Assembly: GCF_005233835.1 (NCBI RefSeq)
Contig: NZ_SZQA01000031.1
Location: 52,374-116,373 of the forward strand
From: Herbidospora galbida
GTDB taxonomy: Bacteria; Actinomycetota; Actinomycetes; Streptosporangiales; Streptosporangiaceae
DNA length: 64,000 nucleotides
Direction: 5' to 3'
Part shown: positions 50,385 to 59,435 of the stretch, piece after piece
Layout of the letters: the number at the start of each line of letters is the position of its first letter
Numbering within the stretch: position 1 is the first letter of the stretch
The notes under the pieces: generated by a model
What the model saw: the letters and a program-made list of their open reading frames with translations, nothing else
What the model was told of the DNA's origin: nothing
Database searches by the model: none
Made by a program: the position numbers and the translations under genes

Positions 50385-51140
50385 ATGGCACGATCGTCGC
50401 TCTACCAGCAGGTGGCCGCCGAACTCCGGAAGGCCATCTACTCGGGTGAGTTCCGCCCGGGTGATCAGATCCCCACCGAGACCGAGCTCATGGACGGCCA
50501 TCAGGTCAGCCGCAACACGGTCCGCCTGGCCCTGGGTGAGCTGGAGAACGAGGGCCTCATCCTCCGCATGCGCCGGCGCGGCACCTTCGTCCGGGAACGC
50601 CGGCCTCTGCTGATGCGCCCGCAGGACGAGCTGTTACCCCTCGGCGGTGACCTGCCGCGCTTCGACGCCTTCGTGCACGCCGTCACCTCCGAGGGGCGGG
50701 TGGCCGAGCAGAACATAGAAGTGCAGATCGTGCAGCCGCCCCACGACGTCGCCACCCGCCTCGAACTCGTCGAGGACGACGCCCTCACGGTGGTGCGCCG
50801 GCGGCTGCGCTACGTGGACGGCCAGCCGTACAACACGAACGACTCCTACTACCCGCTCAAGCTGGTCGCCGACTCCGAGATCGTGCGCCCCGGCAACATC
50901 ACCCGCGGGGCCAACCGGGTTCTCGAGGAGCTGGGGCACCCTCAGGTGCGCTTTGTCGACGATATTTCGGCACGTATGCCAACTCCGGATGAATCGACAC
51001 GTCTACAGCTAGAACCCGGTACACCAGTTGTCGTCTATGTCCGTGTTGGGTACGACCCTGACGAAGCACCGGTCCGGGTCGCCGTGTCGGTGCTCCCCGC
51101 CGACAAGCATCTGATCAGGTACGAGCTGGAACGTCATTGA
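50385..51140 (+). CDS. GntR/HutC-family regulator with UTRA domain
   Basis: A 251-residue regulator. The winged helix contains LYQQVAAELRKAIYSGEFRP and IPTETELMDGHQVSRNTVRL; the UTRA domain (about residues 90-250) contains VVRRRLRYVDGQPYNTNDSY and RMPTPDESTRLQLEPGTPVV. These residues are typical of a solo UTRA regulator that is common in Streptosporangiaceae-type genomes and binds an unknown small molecule. The ATG has GAGGAAAG upstream. It is followed by a hairpin and a structured gap. Confidence 0.88.
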   Translation: MARSSLYQQVAAELRKAIYSGEFRPGDQIPTETELMDGHQVSRNTVRLALGELENEGLILRMRRRGTFVRERRPLLMRPQDELLPLGGDLPRFDAFVHAVTSEGRVAEQNIEVQIVQPPHDVATRLELVEDDALTVVRRRLRYVDGQPYNTNDSYYPLKLVADSEIVRPGNITRGANRVLEELGHPQVRFVDDISARMPTPDESTRLQLEPGTPVVVYVRVGYDPDEAPVRVAVSVLPADKHLIRYELERH

Positions 51141-51188
51141 CCGAACTCAGGCCGTCCCTCTAGGACCGCCTCACCTGTGGTCGCGCCG

Positions 51189-51324
51189 CGAGCGCCCCCC
51201 GGGCCGCGCTCGGGGTGGCGCCAGCCTGTGCGTCAAACGCCGCCACCGCAGGTATCAGGCCTGCCTTCTCGCGCGAGGCCGTTAGCGAGACGCGGACGGC
51301 CGGAGGCCGGCCGTGGCCCGCGTC
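51189..51324 (+). terminator. Two hairpins after the GntR gene
   Basis: CGAGCGC (51189-51195) pairs with GCGCTCG (51206-51212), a likely terminator 49 bases past the GntR stop. A larger structure follows: GACGCGG (51289-51295) with CCGCGTC (51318-51324), enclosing ACGGCCGG (51296-51303) with CCGGCCGT (51307-51314), a 15-bp stem with a 3-base bulge. The rest of the 328-bp gap to the next gene holds no gene. Confidence 0.5.
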
Positions 51325-51468
51325 GTGAATCTGCCTGATAGACGCGCGGGCTGTCAGCTCCCCATTTCGTCCAATCAGGTCGTGCTTTAGGGGCGACGGA
51401 CGCCGTGCGCACCTAATTGGTCACTCTCAGTAATCACACGTAAACCCGTAGCAACGAAGGGATCCCCC

Positions 51469-52065
51469 ATGCGCATCGACACCCTCAACCTCTCCGCAGA
51501 ACTTGTGCTCCGCCGGGCGGACGCCACCGACCTCCCCGACGTGCTCACTCTTCTCGCGGACGCGGCGCGGTGGCTCAACGGGCTGGGCGTCCGCCAGTGG
51601 CCGAGCGGCGGATTCCCGGCCGCGCGCATCGCCCCGCTCGTCGAGGAGGGAGTTCTCTACGTCCTGACCGTCGGTGACGAAACGGCCGCCGTGATGGCCC
51701 TGGACGACCACGCCGACGCCGAGTTCTGGACACCGGCCGACCGTCCGGAAACGGCGTTCTACGTCCACAAGCTCGCGGTGCACCGGGCCCACTCGGGCCG
51801 GGGTCTCGGAGAGGTGCTGCTCGACTGGGCCGGACTGCGGGCCCTGGCGGCGGGGCGGCGGCACGTACGGCTCGACTGCTCCAAGGAGAACGACCGCCTG
51901 CAGGGCTACTACCTGGGGCAGCGCTTCCGGCACGTCCGCACGGTCGACCTCCCGCACCGCGCGTCGGGGGCGTTGTTCGAGCGGCCGGCGGGACTGCGCG
52001 GGGGCCGGACCGAGGTCAAGGTGCGCGACCTCACCGCGGCCGGAAAGGTCCTGCTGACCCACTGA
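51469..52065 (+). CDS. GNAT-family acetyltransferase
   Basis: A 198-residue protein. LVLRRADATDLPDVLTLL begins the GNAT fold, FYVHKLAVHRAHSGRGLGEV is motif A with the acetyl-CoA-binding R-G-x-G sequence, and RLDCSKENDRLQGYYLGQRF is motif B. It transfers an acetyl group to an unknown amine. AAGGGATCC precedes the ATG. The long leader region upstream is described in the hairpin entry. Confidence 0.88.
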   Translation: MRIDTLNLSAELVLRRADATDLPDVLTLLADAARWLNGLGVRQWPSGGFPAARIAPLVEEGVLYVLTVGDETAAVMALDDHADAEFWTPADRPETAFYVHKLAVHRAHSGRGLGEVLLDWAGLRALAAGRRHVRLDCSKENDRLQGYYLGQRFRHVRTVDLPHRASGALFERPAGLRGGRTEVKVRDLTAAGKVLLTH

Positions 52066-52097
52066 AGAGGCGCGATGGGACCCGCTACTGTTCCCCC

Positions 52098-52775
52098 ATG
52101 ACCGGACCGTTGCTTGAAGTCATCGCGCTCGACGTGCGCGACGCCGTGGCCGCAGAAGAGGGCGGCGCGGATCGCCTGGAGGTCGTGGCCGACATGTCCG
52201 CCGGCGGGCTCACCCCGCCGGCGGAGACGGTCGCCGCGATCGCCGAGAAGTGCACGTTGCCGCAGATGGTGATGGTACGGCTCGACGCCGGTTTCACGGC
52301 GGGCGACGAGGAACTGGCCCGGCTGCGCACCCAGGTGCGTGAGATGGCCGAGGCCGGCGCCGCCGGTTTCGTCTTCGGCTTTCTCACCGCCGAGGGGGCC
52401 GTCGACCTGGCGGCCACCGAGGCGCTGATCCACGCGGCCGCGCCGCTGCCGTGGACCTTCCACCGTGCGGTCGACCACGCGGCCGACGTCCAGGCGAGCT
52501 GGCGGGCCGTGCGGCTGTTGCCCAACCTGGCCACGATCCTGACGTCCGGCTCCCCGCGCGGGGTGGGCGAGGGGCTGCCGGTGCTGCGCACGCGGGCCGA
52601 GGCCGGCGACGCGGCGCTGATCATGGCCGGGGGAGGGCTGTCGTTCGACCACGTGCCGGTGCTGCTCGACTACGGGATCAAGGCCTTCCACATCGGCAGC
52701 GCGGCCCGCGAGTCGTGGCTGTCGTCGGTCGACCCCCGGCGGGTGGCCCGCTGGCGCGCGCTACTCGACGCCTAA
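52098..52775 (+). CDS. cutC: CutC-family protein
   Basis: A 225-residue TIM-barrel protein. LEVIALDVRDAVAAEEGGAD, DRLEVVADMSAGGLTPP, FVFGFLTAEGAVDLAATEAL and WTFHRAVDHAADV are CutC blocks. CutC was named for copper homeostasis, but its chemistry remains uncertain. It starts 33 bp after the acetyltransferase and may be co-transcribed. Its end overlaps the convergent MerR gene by 15 bases. Confidence 0.88.
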   Translation: MTGPLLEVIALDVRDAVAAEEGGADRLEVVADMSAGGLTPPAETVAAIAEKCTLPQMVMVRLDAGFTAGDEELARLRTQVREMAEAGAAGFVFGFLTAEGAVDLAATEALIHAAAPLPWTFHRAVDHAADVQASWRAVRLLPNLATILTSGSPRGVGEGLPVLRTRAEAGDAALIMAGGGLSFDHVPVLLDYGIKAFHIGSAARESWLSSVDPRRVARWRALLDA

Positions 52776-53108
52776 CCGGCGCAGGCGGGCCCGGAGCTCG
52801 TCGCGCTCGCGACGGAGCCGGATGACCTCGAATTCGAGTTCGATGATCCGGCGGATGGCCGCCAGGGTCATGCCCTCGCCCATCAGGACGACCACCTGCC
52901 GGATCTGACCGATGTCGTGACGGCTGTAGCGGCGCTGGCCGCCGGCCGAGCGCTGGGGCGAGACCACCTGCTGCTGGTCGATGCGGCGCAGGAACGCCTG
53001 CTGCACCTCCAGCATCGAGGCGACCTGGCCCACGCTGAACATGGGGGCGAACTCGTCGTCCATGGCCGAAAGGCCGACCGGGTAGGCCCCCGGCAGTTCG
53101 GCGCTCAT
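52761..53108 (-). CDS. MerR-family regulator, HspR-like
   Basis: A 115-residue regulator. FSVGQVASMLEVQQAFLRRI is the helix-turn-helix, followed by SAGGQRRYSRHDIGQIRQVV, the wing typical of MerR/HspR proteins, and a C-terminal coiled coil rich in Leu, Arg and Glu (LEFEVIRLRRERDELRARLR). It lies 16 bp after the hsp20 gene in the same operon and probably represses that operon, with relief by heat or misfolded protein. GAAAGGGGG precedes the ATG. Confidence 0.85.
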   Translation of the reverse strand: MSAELPGAYPVGLSAMDDEFAPMFSVGQVASMLEVQQAFLRRIDQQQVVSPQRSAGGQRRYSRHDIGQIRQVVVLMGEGMTLAAIRRIIELEFEVIRLRRERDELRARLRRLGVE

Positions 53109-53124
53109 CCGCCCCCTTTCCTGT

Positions 53125-53565
53125 TCAGCCGTCGATGGCCCGGTGGCCGTCGCCGCCGGTCTGGATGACGATCCTGCGCGGCTTGGCCTTCTCCAGGACC
53201 GGGATGCGGACGGCGAGGACGCCGTTGTCGTAGGCGGCCTCGATGGCCTCCGCGTCGAGGTGTTCCGACAGGTAGACCCGCCGGGTGAAGGTTCCCATGA
53301 CCCGTTCCCGCACGAACACGCGCTCACCCTCGGCGTACTCCTCCGAGCGGCGGGCCGAGACGGTCAGCACGCCCCGGTCGACGGTGACCTCGACCGAGCC
53401 CGGGTCGATGCCGGGAAGGTCGAAGCGGAGGACCACGTCGTCGGCGCGGCGGATGCCGTCCATCGGCATGACGGCGCTGGTCTCGTCCTTCGTGAACTGC
53501 CGGGTCAGCTGATTGAACTGCCGCTCGAACTCCTGCACGAACGGGTCGATCGACGTCAGCAACAT
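53125..53565 (-). CDS. Hsp20-family small heat-shock protein
   Basis: A 146-residue chaperone. The alpha-crystallin domain runs from about residue 38 to 135 (DDVVLRFDLPGIDPGSVEVT, GVLTVSARRSEEYAEGERVF), with the conserved AYDNGVLAVRIPVLEKAKPR near the end. It binds unfolding proteins and prevents aggregation. It is the first gene of the hsp20-merR operon, with a strong promoter whose -35 lies inside the upstream gene, and a palindrome over the -10. Confidence 0.92.
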   Translation of the reverse strand: MLLTSIDPFVQEFERQFNQLTRQFTKDETSAVMPMDGIRRADDVVLRFDLPGIDPGSVEVTVDRGVLTVSARRSEEYAEGERVFVRERVMGTFTRRVYLSEHLDAEAIEAAYDNGVLAVRIPVLEKAKPRRIVIQTGGDGHRAIDG

Positions 53566-53633
53566 CGCGCATCACCTCCGAAGATCCGGGAGACCACACT
53601 GGCCCCCGTCAACCTGTCTCCTGTCAGAGAGAG

Positions 53634-53677
53634 AACCTACAACTAGAGTTATAGGTTTCCTGTCGACCGGCTGTCAA
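53634..53677 (-). promoter_or_regulatory. hsp20 promoter with MerR-type operator
   Basis: On the minus strand TTGACA (53677-53672) and TATAAC (53653-53648) are 18 bp apart, close to consensus. A 24-bp inverted repeat, AACCTATAACTC with TAGTTGTAGGTT (53634-53657, 10 of 12 pairs), covers the -10 and start region. This place suits repression by the operon's own MerR protein. The motif is not the known HspR sequence CTTGAGT-N7-ACTCAAG. Confidence 0.7.
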
Positions 53678-54782
53678 GTCCCAATGCGAGATCGGCCCGG
53701 CGCAGGGCGGCGACGAGGGTCTTGATCGTGGCGGGCTCGTCGAGCACCCCGCCCTCCTGGCGGCTGGCCTGCCAGGCCTCGACCCTGGCCCGGTAGGCGT
53801 CGTAGGTCGCCAGGTGGTGGGCGTAGACCACGGCGAAGCGGCTGACCAGGTGCGACGGGTGCATGTCCCAGCCCTGGTAGTAGCCGTGGGCCAGCGAGTG
53901 GCGGACCGTCTCGGCGTGCCGCCGCCACAGGGCCAGCACGTCGGCCTTCGACGCGGAGGCGGGCGCGGCGGCCAGCGAGCCGTCGGAGAGCTCGACGCCC
54001 TCGGGGTGGAGCACCGTCTGCATGACGTGGCGGGCGTGGTCGCAGGCCGGGTGGTCGAGTCGCTGCTCGTGGGGCGGCAGGCCGCAGGCGGCGGTGTAGT
54101 CGAAGACGCCGAAGTGGGCCGCCTTCAGCCGCCCGCGCAGATTGGCCACCAGGTCGGGGGAGCGCTGGAGGAACAGGATCGTCTGCGGCGCCTCGACCTG
54201 CATCTCGAAGCCGAGCGTCGGCAGGTTCAGGTCGTGTTCGAGCTCGGCCAGCGAGCGGGCGAACATCCCGAGGTAGGACTCCATCAGCACCTTGGGGAAG
54301 GTGATCACGAAGCCGTCCGGGAGACCGCCCTTGAGCTCGACGACCCGCTCCAGGAACCCGCGCAGGGTGCGCAGCGACCGCCCGGGGTCGCCGTCGGCGA
54401 ACGACTTCACCCGCAGGCCCCACCGCCGGGGGAGAACCGGCATGGCGGCCACCGCCTCGGCGGCCCGGATCATGTCGGCGTCCTCGTCGGCGCCGGTGTA
54501 GCCGTCTTCGAAGTCGATCCGCAGGTCCTGGATCGGCTCACGGGCCAGCGTCCGCGCCACCCGGTCGTGGACGTCGCCGCCGAACAGGCCGGCGAACTCG
54601 GCGGGGGTGGTCAGCCCGAGCAGGCCGGCCGCCTCGGCGCCCCAGTCGGAGACCGTCGAGGCGGTCAGCAGATTGGCCGGTACGTAGACGGTGTGGACCG
54701 GCTGCCAGGCGATCTCCCGCACGGGGAAACGCGCCTGCTGGGTCCGGTGGACGTTGTCGAAGCCCGCGACGTTGATCTCCAC
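53649..54782 (-). CDS. Aldolase/citrate-lyase-like protein (DUF6986)
   Basis: A 377-residue TIM-barrel protein. VHTVYVPANLLTASTVSDW, RIDFEDGYTGADEDADM, RWGLRVKSFADGDPGRSL and GFEMQVEAPQTILFLQRSPD form the barrel with Glu and Asp as metal ligands, as in HpcH/HpaI aldolases and citrate lyase beta chains. The chemistry is probably a C-C lyase on a CoA ester or oxoacid. It lies 9 bp after fprA and is probably co-transcribed. The hsp20 -35 box is inside its 3' end. Confidence 0.78.
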   Translation of the reverse strand: MEINVAGFDNVHRTQQARFPVREIAWQPVHTVYVPANLLTASTVSDWGAEAAGLLGLTTPAEFAGLFGGDVHDRVARTLAREPIQDLRIDFEDGYTGADEDADMIRAAEAVAAMPVLPRRWGLRVKSFADGDPGRSLRTLRGFLERVVELKGGLPDGFVITFPKVLMESYLGMFARSLAELEHDLNLPTLGFEMQVEAPQTILFLQRSPDLVANLRGRLKAAHFGVFDYTAACGLPPHEQRLDHPACDHARHVMQTVLHPEGVELSDGSLAAAPASASKADVLALWRRHAETVRHSLAHGYYQGWDMHPSHLVSRFAVVYAHHLATYDAYRARVEAWQASRQEGGVLDEPATIKTLVAALRRADLALGLDSRSTGNL

Positions 54783-54791
54783 GAACCGACC

Positions 54792-56084
54792 CTAACCCCG
54801 GCCGATCGCCTCCAGCATGGCCGCCCGCCCCACGAGCTTGACCCGTTCGCCCCGGTCGAGGGTGCGGGCCAGCTTCTCTTCGGCCTGCTCGATCGCCAGC
54901 CAGTCGGGATAGGTGACCGGCCGTACGCCGCGCTCCCGCAGCAGGTCGTCGACCCGGACCTCCCGGGGGCTCTCGGTCACCGCGGCCAGCAGGGTGCGGA
55001 CGGTCTCGGCCGCGTCGGACTTGTTGGTGCCGATCACCCCGGTCGGCCCCCGCTTCAGCCAGCCCGCCACGAACTCGCGGTCGCGGACCTTCCCGGCCAC
55101 GTTGGGCACCGTCATGGTCTCCTCGGAGAACGGCACGCTCGGCAGGGCCACGCTCTGATAGCCGACCGAGCGCAGCACCATGTCGGCGGGGATCGTCTCG
55201 AACTCGCCCGTCCCCACGACGCGCCTGCCGTCGAGGCGGGTGCGCTCCAGGCGTACCCCCTCGACGTGGGAGACGCCGAGGATCTCGACGGGCCGCAGCC
55301 AGAAGCGGACCTCCAGGCGGCGCGGCCGGTTCTCCGGCACCCGCGACGACCACGACTGGAGCACGTCGACGTTGCCCCTGATCTGGCGGGTCAGCTCGGT
55401 CAGGTCGGCGCAGGCCACCTCGTCGGGGAAGGTCAGGATGTCGGCGTTCAGCAGGTCGCCGAGCTCGCGCAGCTCCTTGAGGGTGAACTTGGCGTGCTGG
55501 GCGCCCCGCCGGCCCACCATGTGGACCCGCTTGACCTTCGACTCGGCCAGCGCGGTCAGCACGTTGTGGGGCACGTCGGTGGAGCGCAGCTCGTCGGCGG
55601 TCTTGGCCAGGATCCGGACCACGTCGACCGCGACGTTGCCGACCCCGATCACCACCACGTCTTCGGCGTCGAGGGTGAAGTCGGGGGCGTCGGGGTGGCC
55701 GCAGTACCAGTTCACGAAGTCGGTGGCCGCCACGCTCCCGGGCAGATCCTCCCCTGGTACGCCCATCCTGCGGTCGACCATCGCCCCGGTGCAGTAGACC
55801 ACCGCGTCGTAGCAGGTCAGCAGGTCGTCGACGGAGAGGTCGAGGCCGAGTTCGACGCCGCCGAGGAACCGCACCCCCGGGGCCTCCAGGACCCGGCGCA
55901 GGTAGGTCGCGATCGACTTGATCGAGGTGTGGTCGGGCGCCACCCCGTATCGGACCAGCCCGTAGGGCGTGGGCAGGCGCTCCAGGACGTCGACCTCGAC
56001 GGGGCCGGGGGACTGCTTGGTCAGAGCTTCGGCGGTGTAGATCCCGGCCGGGCCGGAGCCCACCACAGCGACACGCAGCGCCAC
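54792..56084 (-). CDS. Ferredoxin/adrenodoxin-NADP reductase (FprA-like)
   Basis: A 430-residue flavoprotein. RVAVVGSGPAGIYTAEALTK binds FAD, the VDVLERLPTPYGLVRYGVAP block is diagnostic of adrenodoxin-reductase-like FprA, and DVVVIGVGNVAVDVVRILA binds NADPH. It moves electrons between NADPH and ferredoxins, for example for cytochrome P450s. The GTG at 56084 has AAGGAGG 8 bases upstream and is preferred. No ferredoxin gene is near. Confidence 0.9.
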   Translation of the reverse strand: MALRVAVVGSGPAGIYTAEALTKQSPGPVEVDVLERLPTPYGLVRYGVAPDHTSIKSIATYLRRVLEAPGVRFLGGVELGLDLSVDDLLTCYDAVVYCTGAMVDRRMGVPGEDLPGSVAATDFVNWYCGHPDAPDFTLDAEDVVVIGVGNVAVDVVRILAKTADELRSTDVPHNVLTALAESKVKRVHMVGRRGAQHAKFTLKELRELGDLLNADILTFPDEVACADLTELTRQIRGNVDVLQSWSSRVPENRPRRLEVRFWLRPVEILGVSHVEGVRLERTRLDGRRVVGTGEFETIPADMVLRSVGYQSVALPSVPFSEETMTVPNVAGKVRDREFVAGWLKRGPTGVIGTNKSDAAETVRTLLAAVTESPREVRVDDLLRERGVRPVTYPDWLAIEQAEEKLARTLDRGERVKLVGRAAMLEAIGRG

Positions 56085-56281
56085 GGGGATGCCTCCTTGC
56101 AAAGAAGCCGCTCTCCGGATTCTTTACCCATCCGGGGCCCGCTAGCCAGTGCGATATTGGGGGTTGCGCCACATCTGTTCCGCGATCACAGTTGGACCTC
56201 GTGGGCGGAGCGGGGAAACGGCGACGGCGCACCGGCGTAAATCCGGGTGCGGATGGCACGGGAGATGAAACGCTCCCCGAC

Positions 56282-56704
56282 ATGAGATTCCACCGCGACG
56301 AGATCGGCGCGCGGCGCTACGAGGCGTTCGGCCGCGTGATGGCGGCCTTCGCCACCGAGCCCGAGATGATGGAGACCTGCCGCGACCTGGGCTGGTGGCC
56401 CGGGACCGACGGCTGGGAGATCGAGTGGCGCGAGGGCCCCTTCGCCACCGAGGTCGCCGACCTGCTCATCGAGCGGGTCCGCGAGCCCGGCTTCCCCGGC
56501 CCGCTGGTCGGCCCGCTCGCCCCCGTGACCCCGCTGTGCGCCCGCCTCGACGTGATGGGCGTCAGCTTCGACCTGCGGGCCATCGACCCGCTCGGCCTCG
56601 ACCGGATGCGGGCCCGCCCCGGCGTGTGGCGCCTGTCGGAGGCCCTCGACCCGGCCCGGCGCACGGGATCGCGCCAGCCGTGGGAGGAACTCCTGGGCGG
56701 GTGA
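56282..56704 (+). CDS. Hypothetical protein
   Basis: A 140-residue soluble protein (RRYEAFGRVMAAFATEPEMM, then WWPGTDGWEIEWREGPFATE, then MGVSFDLRAIDPLGLDRMRA), rich in Trp and Arg. Codon-position composition is coding-like. I do not recognise a family; the ATG at 56282 starts the conserved-looking part, though its ribosome site is poor and an upstream start cannot be excluded. It precedes the membrane-protein gene by 59 bp. Confidence 0.6.
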   Translation: MRFHRDEIGARRYEAFGRVMAAFATEPEMMETCRDLGWWPGTDGWEIEWREGPFATEVADLLIERVREPGFPGPLVGPLAPVTPLCARLDVMGVSFDLRAIDPLGLDRMRARPGVWRLSEALDPARRTGSRQPWEELLGG

Positions 56705-56763
56705 TCCTTTTTGTCCGCTTATAGACTGAAAGTGCTGTACGCGGACATCGCTCGGGGGAATCG

Positions 56764-57420
56764 ATGGTCTGGGCTTTCAGTAGGAGCAGACACGGCCCGC
56801 TGGGCCCTGAATTGGAATTCATCGCACTTGACCGGCGGGATCGGCGCAGCCAGTGGTATCTGCTGGCGGCGCTGCTCGGCGGGGCGGTGGTGGGTTTCGT
56901 CGGGGCCGGGCTCTCGGGCCGCGCCCCCTACTGGTTCATGGCCGTCTACGACCCGTACGTGATCATGGCACTGGCCGTGATCGTCGGAGCCGGCGCGGCC
57001 GGGTTCGGCTGGGCGCTGCTCAACAGCTCGATGGCCGCGTTCGGGGCGCTGGTCGGCCAGATCACGGCCGGCTCGGCGATCCTCCACGACGCCCCCTTCG
57101 CCGGCCTCGGCTCCGCGCCCGGCGGCCTGGTCGCGGGCCTGACCATCATCACCATGCTGGGCCCGCTGAGCTACGGCGCGACCCGGTGCGACCGGGTCGG
57201 CGGCGTCTGCTACGGCCTCGCCTCGGGCCTGCTGCTGTCGGTGGCCGCCGAGGAGATGCTGGCCCTGACGGAGGAGTGGCCCTACGCCCTGGCCGCGTCG
57301 GCCATCCTCGGAATGGGCTTCCTGCTGCTGTTCCGCCGCCGCCTCGCCGACCGCCTCCTGGGCGCCGTGCTCGGACTCGCTTACACCGTCGGGTACGGGT
57401 TGGTGCTTCAATCGCTGTGA
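56764..57420 (+). CDS. Integral membrane protein of unknown function
   Basis: A 218-residue protein with about six hydrophobic segments (WYLLAALLGGAVVGFVGAG, IMALAVIVGAGAAGFGWALL, PGGLVAGLTIITMLGPLSYG, GLASGLLLSVAAEEMLAL, AASAILGMGFLLLF, LLGAVLGLAYTVGYGLVL). The ATG has TCGGGGGAAT upstream. It is just before proS, 47 bp from it, but a TTGACG box (57433) suggests separate transcription of proS. No family recognised. Confidence 0.65.
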   Translation: MVWAFSRSRHGPLGPELEFIALDRRDRRSQWYLLAALLGGAVVGFVGAGLSGRAPYWFMAVYDPYVIMALAVIVGAGAAGFGWALLNSSMAAFGALVGQITAGSAILHDAPFAGLGSAPGGLVAGLTIITMLGPLSYGATRCDRVGGVCYGLASGLLLSVAAEEMLALTEEWPYALAASAILGMGFLLLFRRRLADRLLGAVLGLAYTVGYGLVLQSL

Positions 57421-57467
57421 TTCTCGGTAGCCTTTGACGACTACAGCAGCCCTATCGAGGAGTAGCC

Positions 57468-59207
57468 GTGCTTCTGCGGATGTCGACCCTGTTCCTGCGC
57501 ACCCTGCGTGAGGATCCGGCGGACGCCGAAGTCCCGAGCCACAAGCTCCTGGTCAGGGCCGGTTACGTCCGCCGCGTCGCCCCCGGCATCTACTCCTGGC
57601 TGCCCCTGGGCAAGATCGTCCTGGAGAACGTCGCCAAGGTCGTGCGCGAGGAGATGAACGCCATGGGCGGCCAGGAGGTGCTCTTCCCCGCCCTGCTGCC
57701 CCGCGACTTCTACGAGGCCACCGGCCGCTGGACCGAATACGGCGACACGCTGTTCCGGCTGAAGGACCGCAAGGGCAACGACTACCTCCTCGGGCCCACC
57801 CACGAGGAGATGTTCACCGACATGGTGAAGGGCGAATACTCCTCCTACAAGGACTATCCGGTCACGCTCTACCAGATCCAGACCAAATACCGCGACGAGG
57901 CCCGTCCCCGCGCCGGCATCCTGCGCGGCCGCGAGTTCGTGATGAAGGACTCCTACTCCTTCGACCTCGACGACGAGGGCCTCAAGCGCAGCTACGAGAA
58001 CCACCGGGCGGCGTACATCCGGATCTTCGAGCGCCTCGGCATCGACGTGAAGATCTGCTTCGCGACCTCCGGCGCCATGGGCGGCTCGGCCTCCGAGGAG
58101 TTCCTCGCCCCCGCCCCCACCGGCGAAGACACCTTCGTGGCCTGCCGCACCTGCGGCTATGCCGCCAACGCCGAGGCCGTGACGACCCCGGCCCCCGCGG
58201 CGTTCACCGGTGAACGCGAGGCCCTGAAGGTTCTCGACACCCCCGACACCCCCACGATCGACACGCTCGTCGCCTACATGAACGAGCACCACGGCCTGAA
58301 CATCACCGGGGCCGACACCCTCAAGAACGTGGTCGTCAAGGTCGTCACGCCCGGCGTGAAGGAGCCCGAGACCCTGGTCATCGGCGTGCCCGGCGACCGC
58401 GAGGTCGACTTCAAGCGCCTGGAGGCCGCGCTGGCCCCCGGCGAGCCGGCCATCTTCGAGGCGGGCGACTTCGCCAGGCACCCCGGCCTGGTGCGCGGCT
58501 ACATCGGCCCGCAGGTCCTCAAGGAGCTCGGCATCCGCTACCTCGTCGACCCCCGCGTGGTCGACGGCAGCGAGTGGGTGACCGGCGCCAACGAGCCCGG
58601 CAAGCACGCCGCCCACGTGGTCGCGGGCCGCGACTTCGTCGCCGACGGCACCATCGAGGCGGCCGAGATCCGCGCCGGCGACGCCTGCCCGGTCTGCGGC
58701 AGCGACCTGTCGATCGACCGCGGCATCGAGATCGGCCACATCTTCCAGCTCGGCCGCAAGTACGCCGACGCCGCCGGTCTCGACGCCCTCGGCCCCGACG
58801 GCAAGCCGATCCGGATCACCATGGGCTCCTACGGCGTCGGCGTCTCCCGCGCCGTGGCCGTGATGGCCGAACAGCGCCACGACGCCCTCGGCCTGGCCTG
58901 GCCCCGCGAGGTCGCGCCCGCCGACGTCCACATCGTCGGCACCGGCAAGGAGAACCAGATCGAGATCGCCACCCAGATCGCCGAAGAACTCGAGGCCAAG
59001 GGCCTGCGCGTCCTCCTCGACGACCGCGCCCAGGTCTCCCCGGGCGTCAAGTTCAAGGACAGCGAACTGCTCGGCCTCCCGACCGTCCTGATCGTCGGCC
59101 GGGGCATCGCGAACGGCGTCGTCGAACTCCGCGACCGCGCCTCGGGCGACCGATCCGAGATCCCCCTCGCCGAGGCCGTCCAGAAGGTCCTCGAAGCCTG
59201 CGCCTAG
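57468..59207 (+). CDS. proS: Prolyl-tRNA synthetase (bacterial type)
   Basis: A 579-residue class II synthetase. It has the catalytic blocks [40 protein letters not shown] and [20 protein letters not shown] (motif 2), an inserted editing domain (about residues 235-400), and an anticodon-binding domain. Full length with editing insert, so it is the housekeeping enzyme that charges tRNA-Pro. The GTG has GAGGAG 6 bases upstream. Its place before the rimP-nusA-infB group is conserved in actinobacteria. Confidence 0.95.
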   Translation: MLLRMSTLFLRTLREDPADAEVPSHKLLVRAGYVRRVAPGIYSWLPLGKIVLENVAKVVREEMNAMGGQEVLFPALLPRDFYEATGRWTEYGDTLFRLKDRKGNDYLLGPTHEEMFTDMVKGEYSSYKDYPVTLYQIQTKYRDEARPRAGILRGREFVMKDSYSFDLDDEGLKRSYENHRAAYIRIFERLGIDVKICFATSGAMGGSASEEFLAPAPTGEDTFVACRTCGYAANAEAVTTPAPAAFTGEREALKVLDTPDTPTIDTLVAYMNEHHGLNITGADTLKNVVVKVVTPGVKEPETLVIGVPGDREVDFKRLEAALAPGEPAIFEAGDFARHPGLVRGYIGPQVLKELGIRYLVDPRVVDGSEWVTGANEPGKHAAHVVAGRDFVADGTIEAAEIRAGDACPVCGSDLSIDRGIEIGHIFQLGRKYADAAGLDALGPDGKPIRITMGSYGVGVSRAVAVMAEQRHDALGLAWPREVAPADVHIVGTGKENQIEIATQIAEELEAKGLRVLLDDRAQVSPGVKFKDSELLGLPTVLIVGRGIANGVVELRDRASGDRSEIPLAEAVQKVLEACA

Positions 59208-59224
59208 CGGCGCGGCCGTTGATC

Positions 59225-59317
59225 GGCGTGGCCGCGTCCGTGCCTGGACTGAGGAGCGCAGGTGAGCGGAGCGAGCCGGAGTGACGAGGGAAGGCGCGGA
59301 CTGAGGGCGGCCACGCC
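59225..59317 (+). repeat. Inverted-repeat element after proS
   Basis: GGCGTGGCCGC (59225-59235) and GCGGCCACGCC (59307-59317) are perfect 11-bp inverted arms. Between them GGACTGAGG occurs twice (59246-59254 and 59298-59306), flanking an AG-rich stretch. The arrangement resembles a dispersed intergenic repeat; whether it recurs elsewhere in the genome cannot be seen here. Confidence 0.5.
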
Positions 59318-59353
59318 CGCCGCGCCGGAGGCGCGGCCGTCAGACACAGCGAG

Positions 59354-59393
59354 GGGCGGCTCGTCACTATGGGGGGAGTGTGACGAACCGCCC
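59354..59393 (+). other. Long intergenic hairpin
   Basis: GGGCGG (59354-59359) pairs with CCGCCC (59388-59393), and TCGTCAC (59361-59367) with GTGACGA (59380-59386); one C-A mismatch separates them. The loop TATGGGGGGAGT is G-rich. It may be part of the terminating structure after proS or a small RNA element. Confidence 0.5.
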
Positions 59394-59400
59394 GCTCACG

Positions 59401-59424
59401 CCCCCTCCGCCTGAGCGGAGGGGG
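59401..59424. terminator. Bidirectional terminator between convergent genes
   Basis: Perfect 10-bp arms (59401-59410 and 59415-59424) enclose a CTGA loop midway between proS and the convergent small gene. Confidence 0.8.
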
Positions 59425-59435
59425 AGCTATCCGAT

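Noticed and set aside
59354..59393. A tRNA or other known RNA gene
   Set aside because: The structure is a single hairpin without cloverleaf features or a CCA-like end; no tRNA was recognised anywhere in the window.
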